From CBDUBU01 sp965365465 (GTDB taxonomy: Bacteria; Bacteroidota; Rhodothermia; Rhodothermales; DASSAV01): a DNA stretch of 31,389 nt. The stretch's first letter is position 1. Every line of letters begins with the position of its first letter. A model generated the notes under the pieces. That model did no database searches and was not told where the DNA came from. It saw only the letters and a program-made list of their open reading frames with translations. The DNA lies in NCBI GenBank assembly GCA_965365465.1, contig CBDUBU010000009.1:1-31389 (forward strand), given 5' to 3'. Position numbers and translations under genes: made by a program. Positions 26,211 to 31,389 of this stretch are shown one piece after another.

Positions 26211-27020
26211 CTATCGGCCTGATGAACCTGGAGTTTTATAAATCGCTTCTGCATATGCGCGATTAAAACCTACTCGGTTGCCTTCTAAAGTGAGCCATGG
26301 CCACAGATCCGTGGACAAATCAGGTTTTAGTGCAACCATGCAGAATGAGTTGCACTGCCGCTTTACGAGCTTGGTGGCCACCTTCAGGATGGGGTCAACC
26401 ATACGGATCACAAGGTACTTGACGTTGCTCTTTTTCATTTGCGCCTGACTGTATGGAAGATTCAATCCATAATAGAACCGGAAGGTGTGATGGCCCACTG
26501 GATCATACGACTGAATAGTCTTTTGGAATTCTCTTTCCGTCCACCGATAGATGTAGTTGGGTATTTCGCTATTGTTGACGCCGCCATGAGTAAAACCATT
26601 CCCCACTACGGCTTCAAGCTCGTAACTAGGCGTCAAGCCCAGCCGATTAGCAAATCGCATAAGTACGCTGTCCCGTGACTCAAAAACTATCACGCCTTTT
26701 TTTGAAACACGATACATCTCAAGTAGGGCGAGATGTGGAGACGCACAATGATGCAGCCCGTCTGAAACAAAGACAAAGTCGAAGGACTTATCAGCGAATG
26801 TAAGATTCTGCGCGTCCTGGAAGCTCCAGTCGAACGGAGTGAACTCATTTCCAGTCATTCGCTCGTCAAGGTTAGAAATGGTAACGCAACAGAAACCTAA
26901 TTCCTGAAACAATTCTTTCTCTACTTCGGCTCCGGCTACAACCAGAAGAGAATCGTCGGGAGTAATGATTTCTTCCTTAATGAGCCGGCCCAGCGTCGAT
27001 TTAACGAATGAATATCGCAT
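26211..27020 (-). CDS. SAM-dependent methyltransferase (Methyltransf_11-like), low-GC, probably acquired
   Basis: A 269-residue class I methyltransferase with a degenerate glycine loop (LLVVAGAEVEKELF), FDFVFVSDGLHHCASPHLALLEMYRV (the typical post-motif II/III region) and RVSKKGVIVFESRDS. The acceptor is not known. Base composition is about 42-46% GC in the lines I counted, far from the roughly 60% of most neighbours, and codon use follows, which is a sign of horizontal transfer. GGAGG lies 11 bases before the ATG at 27020. It is next to the decayed methyltransferase and FkbM genes, all on the minus strand. Confidence 0.85.
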   Translation of the reverse strand: MRYSFVKSTLGRLIKEEIITPDDSLLVVAGAEVEKELFQELGFCCVTISNLDERMTGNEFTPFDWSFQDAQNLTFADKSFDFVFVSDGLHHCASPHLALLEMYRVSKKGVIVFESRDSVLMRFANRLGLTPSYELEAVVGNGFTHGGVNNSEIPNYIYRWTEREFQKTIQSYDPVGHHTFRFYYGLNLPYSQAQMKKSNVKYLVIRMVDPILKVATKLVKRQCNSFCMVALKPDLSTDLWPWLTLEGNRVGFNRAYAEAIYKTPGSSGR

Positions 27021-27538
27021 ATCAAATTACACCTCCACGCAGTGCCTGTGGCGCTAGGGAAAAGAGACAGAGAACACAACAAGAGTCAACGCTGTGAGCA
27101 CTGATCATGTCTCCATAGTGCGCAAACCCCAGAGATTATCCGGCAAACATTCCAAAAGGTAAAGGGGCATCGTCTCTGTGGTTGTCACTGACAACGAAAA
27201 CGCTGTAGATCGCATAAAGCCGGTAGGCCCCGTTAGCGATGGACCGGAAACGGCTGACCAGATGTTCGCGTTTCTCCGGGGGCGCGGCGTTTATGCGTTT
27301 CCTTACGTAATCGGTGAACATAAAACAGGCTGGGGCAAGCTGGTGAGACGAGATCAGGTGAACCTTGCAAGGTAACGCGCGCATCCCACCCGCGCCTGCC
27401 TGATTCGCGGGTCGCGCTTTCACGCAGGCTATTATCACCCGTAAATTCATTTGCCTGCCCGCCTTGCAGAACCTTCAGGCGAGAAAGGATCTACCGTCGT
27501 TCGTCGCTTCGCTCCATCAGTCGGCTGCGCCTCGTGTC
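27021..27538. other. Gene-poor stretch with palindromes and one uncertain reading frame
   Basis: The stretch between the methyltransferase and the M4 protease has no secure gene. A 104-codon frame on the minus strand (27450-27136, ATG start) contains MNLRVIIACVKARP and MFTDYVRKRI; it has no recognised domain and may be part of a repeat. Visible palindromes are GTTGTCA-C-TGACAAC (27181-27195), ACCTTGCAAGGT (27362-27373) and ACCCGCG-N11-CGCGGGT (27388-27412). A stretch GTCGTTCGTCGCTTCGCTCC (27497-27516) resembles one side of the GCTTCGCTC-type intergenic repeats. Confidence 0.35.
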
Positions 27539-27617
27539 TCCTCCCGATGGTCGTCGGGAGGACAAGGGTGAGGCATCGCGCGTTCGGGCGGGCGTTGTGC
27601 GATGCCTCACCCTTGTC
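27539..27617. repeat. Two back-to-back perfect hairpins after the M4 protease gene
   Basis: First hairpin: TCCTCCCGA (27539-27547) against TCGGGAGGA (27554-27562), 9 bp with a 6-base loop. Second hairpin: GACAAGGGTGAGGCATCGC (27561-27579) against 27599-27617, 19 perfect bp with a 19-base loop. They share two bases. Directly upstream in the minus-strand sense is the stop of the protease (27630), so the long stem may end its transcript, although no T-run follows. The pair looks like a REP/BIME unit or miniature element. Confidence 0.75.
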
Positions 27618-27629
27618 ATGCTTCCCGGC

Positions 27630-30600
27630 TCATTTGAGCAAGACCATTGCCTGCGTCTGCGAGACGCTTCCGGCTTGCAAGCGGGCCAGGTAGGTTCCGG
27701 AAGCCAGTCCGGAAGCATCGAAGGACACCGTATGCGCGCCGGCTGCCATGCGCTCCCGGACGAGCGTAGCCACCCTCCGGCCCATCAGGTCATATACGTG
27801 CAGTTCGACTTCCACCGGCGCCGTCAGGTCGAAGCGCAGGGTGGTGGACGGGTTGAAGGGGTTGGGGTAGTTCTCATACAGGCGGACGGAAGCCGGCAGC
27901 TCAGCCTGCTCTTCAGTGTCGATGCCCAGTTTGCCGCTCCAGTTGAACCACCGCGTGTTGTGGAACGGCATCGGCAGGTTGATGTAGGTCACGTTCGTAG
28001 AATCGCTCACATCGTAGAAGAACATCTTGCTCATGGACGCGCTCGTAAAGATCAGGTAGTCGTCGGTCGGGGAGAATGTGGGGCGCTCGGCGTCCACGAT
28101 GGCCTGCCCGTCGGCCGTGTAGCGCGGCATCTGGAACGCCCGGACTCCGGAAGGCCCGGCCATTACCACATCCCATGTGCCCTCCTTGTCGATCACGTTG
28201 AAGGCCGTAACGTCCGGATCGGTGTTGCTGTAGACGATGTTGCCGATGCTTACGCCCTCCGGCTGCGCCGCGATCAGGTCGTACACCTTGTCGGTTTCAA
28301 AGTCGATCTCGTAAATTCCCCAGTATTCGATCTTGTTGAACAGGCCGACCGGCAGCACATTGAAGGCATCGAAGGCGATTTTGGGAACCTTCGGGTTCGG
28401 ACTCCATGAGACGACATCCGGGTACTGGATGGTCTGGCTCTTGATCCCGTCCTGGCTGGTTTCCGGGTCGAGTTCGATTATCTGCCCGATATTCTGCCCG
28501 TCGAAAATGTAGAGGGTAGGGTCTTTTTCGTAAGCCGATACCAGGGCCACATAGTTCTCCCCCGGATCGACGGAAGCGTTCCAGAGATCGCCCTCGCTGT
28601 CCTGGAGATACAGGTTCTCGAACACCCCGACCGCGCCGGTTTGCAGTTCGATGTAGGCAAGGCGGAGATCCGGGTTGACGAAATAGATGCGCTCGCCGCT
28701 GCGAGGCACGGAAAGCTGCGCCCGGTCGAGCGGGTCCTGCGTGACGCGGGCCACGGCATCCGGGCTGTCGAACATCCGGTAGGGCAGGTTGTTGGGATTG
28801 GTCACGTCCAGCACGCCGATGGCGCCGTCGTCAGTCATGAAGGCGATGAGCGACTGCCCACCCGCCACCGGAGGAATGTTGTTATCCGTGCCGCCGCCGC
28901 CATTGCTTGCGCCAATGCCCACGGCGTCGAACGCCTGCTGGACGGCCGAGACCTCCCTGGCATTATAAAGATCACGGGCGGCCTGCACGACGGCGTTGCG
29001 GCAGTCGATGAACTGGCTGTTGCGAGTCAGGTACATAGACAGCGCCCGGTAGTAGATCCGTTCGGTGACCACGTGTCCGAGTTGCTCGATGATGAGGGCG
29101 GCGGCCCGGTTCGGAATGCCGCTGTTGACATGGACGCCCCCGTTATCCTGCTCGGCGGTCAGTTCCCGGTACGTGTTCATGTGGGCAGGCTGCGCGGAAA
29201 GCACCTGCGGGTTGTCCGGGTTGAGCAGGTCGCGGAGGGCAATGCCCCTGTTGCGGAGCGTGACATCCTCGCCGAGCAGGTAGTCCTCCCGGTCCATCAT
29301 GGCGCCGAAAACATCGGCAAAGGACTCGTTGAGCGCGCCGGCCTGGAACTGGTAGATCAGCCCGGCGGTGTGCTGGACGACGCCGTGCGTCATCTCATGG
29401 CCCGCCACGTCGGCAGAGCCTGCCATCGGCTTGAAAAGCTGGTCGCCGTCGCCGTAGGCCATGACGCGCCCGTTCCAGAAAGCGTTGTCCATCGGGCGGC
29501 CGTTGTCGGTGACATGGACGATGGAGATGATCGAGGCATCCACCCCGTCGATGGCCTTGCGTCCGTGGGTGGTCTGGAAGTAGTTGTAGGCCATTTCCAT
29601 GTTGACGTGCGCCGAAACCGCCGTCGGTTCGTTGGTCCACATATTGTCAAAGGTGGTGACATGGTAGAGATCGACGCCCTCGGCAAGATCCTGGTTGCGG
29701 GCCGAGATGGTGAGCGCGCCGCCCGCCGGGTTATTGGGCAACTGGGAGGCCGGATTCAGGTTCGGCAGGTCCCACAGGAGATAGTAGCCGTCGCTGCCCT
29801 GCCAGGTGCGGAAGCTGCGCATCCTGCCGTTCAGGTCCAGCGCATTGGCGCTCAGAAACGTACCTGCGCTTCCCGCAGCCGACTTCGCGGCGGAAGGCAG
29901 GTTGACGGGTCCGACGCGCGGCGCACTTTCGGAGGGCATGAGCGAGCAGTAGCGAGCAATCCGGTTCAGGATGCGCCCGTTCTCTGCATCGACGAGATAG
30001 GTGAAATGCTCGATCAGGTTAGGGTGGAGGGTTACGTCGTAGGCAAGGCGCACTTCGCCCGATGCATCCGGGTAGAGCACGAGGGTCGTTTGCGGGCCTT
30101 CGAGATGCAGCCAGGCCGCCGTCTCTTCCGAAAGCGGCTCCCAGCGTCCGTCAGCTTTCAGGGCTGCCACGACGGTTTGCAGGGCTGTTTCCGCCTTGAT
30201 CTCCGGCGTCAGGTCGTCCAGCCGGGGCGTCGGCTCGTAGCTGCCGTTGATGAGATAAGCCTGCTGCGCGTCGTCGAAGTGAACGTACAGGTCGCGTCCC
30301 CAAACGGGCAGGCCCTCATAGACCTGCTCGAACCGGGCGTGGGTAAAGCCGAGCGCATCCGCGCTCGTGTCAACAGGCCGCAATTCGGCGGCGGGGTCCT
30401 CCAGGCGCAGCACACCGGCATAGGCTTGCAGCGCGGCGGCGGCGGCCTGCGTGAACGCCTCGGTGGCGGCGCGTTTTCCGGCGGCAAAGCCCGGCGCCAG
30501 TTGCGACGCTGCGCCGAGGTTTCCCTGCATCCAGCGAACCGTTCCGTTCGGGGCGCGCTCCAGGTGGAGATCGCCGGACAGGGAAAGACCTTGCACCCCT

Positions 30601-30887
30601 TTTGACGAAACGGAAGACACCGCCTTACTGCCACTGACGGTTGCCTGGTCTCTGAGCGGCGCATATCCGACGATCTCTGCGCCTTCCCATACCTTGCGGG
30701 GCGGGTGGGCATCCCTGAATGCCTGGATGGAAGGGTAAGCCTTGATCTGCTCCCGGTCCAGCCCCTTGAGTGGGCGAGGATCAGAGGATGCCTTCTGCGC
30801 GTGGACAGGGACCGCTGAGGCTGCCGCGACGAGGGATGCGAGCAGGAAAAGGACCCGGAGGTTGGCAACGAGCTTGTGCATAACCAT
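27630..30887 (-). CDS. M4 (thermolysin-family) metallopeptidase with type IX sorting domain
   Basis: The product (1085 residues from ATG 30887; a second ATG follows two codons later) has a signal peptide ending PVHAQ (about residue 31), an FTP/PepSY-type propeptide (about 70-290), and the M4 catalytic domain. HEMTH (497-501) and Glu521 in NESFAD bind zinc, with the usual spacing of 20, and GGVHVNSGIPN gives the second active-site His. After a Gly-rich linker (near 670) comes a beta-propeller-like region of SLIAFMTDDG and DPTLYIFDG-type repeats. The last 80 residues, YENYPNPFNPST to AMVLLK, are a type A sorting domain for the type IX system. The mature enzyme should be secreted or surface-bound. 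A promoter stands at 30954-30982. Confidence 0.93.
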   Translation of the reverse strand: MVMHKLVANLRVLFLLASLVAAASAVPVHAQKASSDPRPLKGLDREQIKAYPSIQAFRDAHPPRKVWEGAEIVGYAPLRDQATVSGSKAVSSVSSKGVQGLSLSGDLHLERAPNGTVRWMQGNLGAASQLAPGFAAGKRAATEAFTQAAAAALQAYAGVLRLEDPAAELRPVDTSADALGFTHARFEQVYEGLPVWGRDLYVHFDDAQQAYLINGSYEPTPRLDDLTPEIKAETALQTVVAALKADGRWEPLSEETAAWLHLEGPQTTLVLYPDASGEVRLAYDVTLHPNLIEHFTYLVDAENGRILNRIARYCSLMPSESAPRVGPVNLPSAAKSAAGSAGTFLSANALDLNGRMRSFRTWQGSDGYYLLWDLPNLNPASQLPNNPAGGALTISARNQDLAEGVDLYHVTTFDNMWTNEPTAVSAHVNMEMAYNYFQTTHGRKAIDGVDASIISIVHVTDNGRPMDNAFWNGRVMAYGDGDQLFKPMAGSADVAGHEMTHGVVQHTAGLIYQFQAGALNESFADVFGAMMDREDYLLGEDVTLRNRGIALRDLLNPDNPQVLSAQPAHMNTYRELTAEQDNGGVHVNSGIPNRAAALIIEQLGHVVTERIYYRALSMYLTRNSQFIDCRNAVVQAARDLYNAREVSAVQQAFDAVGIGASNGGGGTDNNIPPVAGGQSLIAFMTDDGAIGVLDVTNPNNLPYRMFDSPDAVARVTQDPLDRAQLSVPRSGERIYFVNPDLRLAYIELQTGAVGVFENLYLQDSEGDLWNASVDPGENYVALVSAYEKDPTLYIFDGQNIGQIIELDPETSQDGIKSQTIQYPDVVSWSPNPKVPKIAFDAFNVLPVGLFNKIEYWGIYEIDFETDKVYDLIAAQPEGVSIGNIVYSNTDPDVTAFNVIDKEGTWDVVMAGPSGVRAFQMPRYTADGQAIVDAERPTFSPTDDYLIFTSASMSKMFFYDVSDSTNVTYINLPMPFHNTRWFNWSGKLGIDTEEQAELPASVRLYENYPNPFNPSTTLRFDLTAPVEVELHVYDLMGRRVATLVRERMAAGAHTVSFDASGLASGTYLARLQAGSVSQTQAMVLLK

Positions 30888-30921
30888 TTCTCTGGTGTTG
30901 AGTGCGGGAAGGGAAACAACC

Positions 30922-30941
30922 CAGGCGCTCCGTGGCGCCTG
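30922..30941 (-). promoter_or_regulatory. 5' leader hairpin of the M4 protease mRNA
   Basis: CAGGCGC (30922-30928) pairs with GCGCCTG (30935-30941), 7 bp with a 6-base loop. From the promoter position, the transcript would begin around 30947, so the hairpin is at the very 5' end, a place where stems protect mRNA from decay. An alternative is a weak terminator for the gene at 30986. Confidence 0.45.
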
Positions 30942-30953
30942 CAAGCAGCTTTA

Positions 30954-30982
30954 TCTATACAAGCGTAAATCAGAACTGTAAA
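30954..30982 (-). promoter_or_regulatory. Sigma70-like promoter of the M4 protease gene
   Basis: On the minus strand TTTACA (complement of 30977-30982) and TATAGA (complement of 30954-30959) are separated by exactly 17 bp; -35 matches 5 of 6 and -10 matches 4 of 6. It lies between the stop of the 30986 gene and the protease ATG. Confidence 0.55.
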
Positions 30983-30985
30983 GGA

Positions 30986-31389
30986 TCACTCGGCTTCTGC
31001 TTTTTGCGCCGCCAGGTGCAGCAGGTCGTAGAGTTGCGACAGGGAGGTTTGCAACTCGGGGTCCGGTATCCAGGAAGCCTTATGGCTTTTTCCGTCCGCC
31101 GTGACCTCGATGAGCGCCGTCATGTTGCCGACTTCTCGATCATCGAGGGAGAAAAAATCCGCCTTCTGAATTTCAAGCCAGAGGGAGTCAAGTTGCGGGG
31201 GCGGGATTTTACCGGCAGGCCGCGCCCCGTCTTCCGCGAACTGCCCGGACCAGTTCAGGACGGCGCCCGAGGCCCCGATGGTATATCCTCCCCACTGTCC
31301 GGTAAAACCGCCGCCGCGCCCGACCACGATTTTCAGATCCGGCGGGAGGTTGTTCGGGGTCGCCGCTTCCTGCTCACCGGAAGTGGCGG
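30986..31389 (-). CDS. Small emfourin-like protein (putative M4 protease inhibitor), 5' end outside window
   Basis: The frame is open to the right edge (134 codons to the stop), so the N-terminus is missing; a GTG at 31327 is internal and not taken as the start. The visible part starts with a polar linker (SGEQEAATPNNLPPD), as after a lipobox or signal peptide. It then reads KIVVGRGGGFTGQWGGYTI, a long region, LWLEIQKADFFSLDD, NMTALIEVTADGK and a closing helix QLYDLLHLAAQK. Order and length resemble the protealysin inhibitor emfourin (GGFAG near the start, FF in the middle, Leu-rich helix at the end), but the match is by eye. It lies 98 bp upstream of the M4 protease gene, on the same strand. 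Emfourin genes are known to accompany M4 protease genes, so the context agrees. A plain hypothetical lipoprotein is the alternative. Confidence 0.6.
   Translation of the reverse strand, partial: ATSGEQEAATPNNLPPDLKIVVGRGGGFTGQWGGYTIGASGAVLNWSGQFAEDGARPAGKIPPPQLDSLWLEIQKADFFSLDDREVGNMTALIEVTADGKSHKASWIPDPELQTSLSQLYDLLHLAAQKAEAE

Noticed and set aside
27136..27450. 104-codon frame on the minus strand with an ATG start
   Set aside because: No recognised domain, crosses several palindromes, and the stretch looks like intergenic repeat DNA; mentioned in the intergenic entry only.
27539..27617. Possible CRISPR or long terminal repeat
   Set aside because: Only two different hairpins, no repeated unit or spacers, no cas or transposase genes.
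28641..30605. Open frame of 654 codons on the plus strand
   Set aside because: Antisense of the M4 protease, whose zinc motif and sorting domain prove the coding strand.

Overview
The window looks like a chromosomal piece of a GC-rich member of the Bacteroidota/Rhodothermota branch (a Rhodothermales-like bacterium is my best guess). The pointers are a PorX-type regulator (receiver plus PglZ domain), a secreted protease ending in a YPNPFNPST-type type IX secretion sorting domain, many signal-peptide lipoproteins including a collagen-like one, a Tat-exported Gfo/Idh/MocA oxidoreductase, and start sites that often lack a strong Shine-Dalgarno. No 16S or other rank-defining marker is present, so the placement is an inference.

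Layout. 1-1150 (-): a lipoprotein alpha/beta hydrolase, cut by the left edge. 1309-4696 (+): a tight four-gene operon of flavin transferase ApbE, an outer-membrane porin, an exported FMN-binding protein and a small four-helix membrane protein, behind a promoter with a perfect 13-bp palindrome at its start point. 4915-7570 (+): an outer-membrane barrel protein, a small secreted lipocalin-like protein and an AI-2E family permease. 7593-8911 (-): arsR and arsM, with a clear ArsR-type operator over the promoter. 9194-9655 (-): a BON-LysM (Kbp) protein. 9870-12727 (+): the Tat oxidoreductase, a Cys-rich secreted protein and recO. Then a tRNA-Leu(GAG) with its terminator and a large exported GH36-like glycosidase, both (-). 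15769-19217: an O-methyltransferase (+), biotin carboxylase (-) and a DnaJ-like chaperone (+). 19222-20274 (-): two lipoproteins. 20606-23344 (+): a PhoD-like lipoprotein phosphatase and porX. 23719-27020: an accessory stretch with a deacetylase-like fusion protein (+), an FkbM methyltransferase (-), a decayed methyltransferase (-) and a low-GC methyltransferase (-). 27021-27629 is a non-coding or repeat-like stretch ending in two back-to-back hairpins. 27630-30887 (-): an M4 (thermolysin-family) metalloprotease with a type IX sorting domain. 30986 to the right edge (-): a small protein that resembles the M4-protease inhibitor emfourin.

How the genes work together. The 1309-4696 operon reads as one machine: ApbE attaches FMN to the exported FMN-binding protein, the membrane protein is a candidate electron donor, and the porin would give the substrate a way in. 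The palindromic operator resembles metal-responsive (DtxR/MntR-like) sites, so metal reduction or uptake is a plausible but unproven role. PorX and the sorting-domain protease belong to the same secretion pathway. The protease and the emfourin-like neighbour may form an enzyme-inhibitor pair, the most unusual association in the window together with the flavin operon. Most other genes are ordinary housekeeping or envelope functions.
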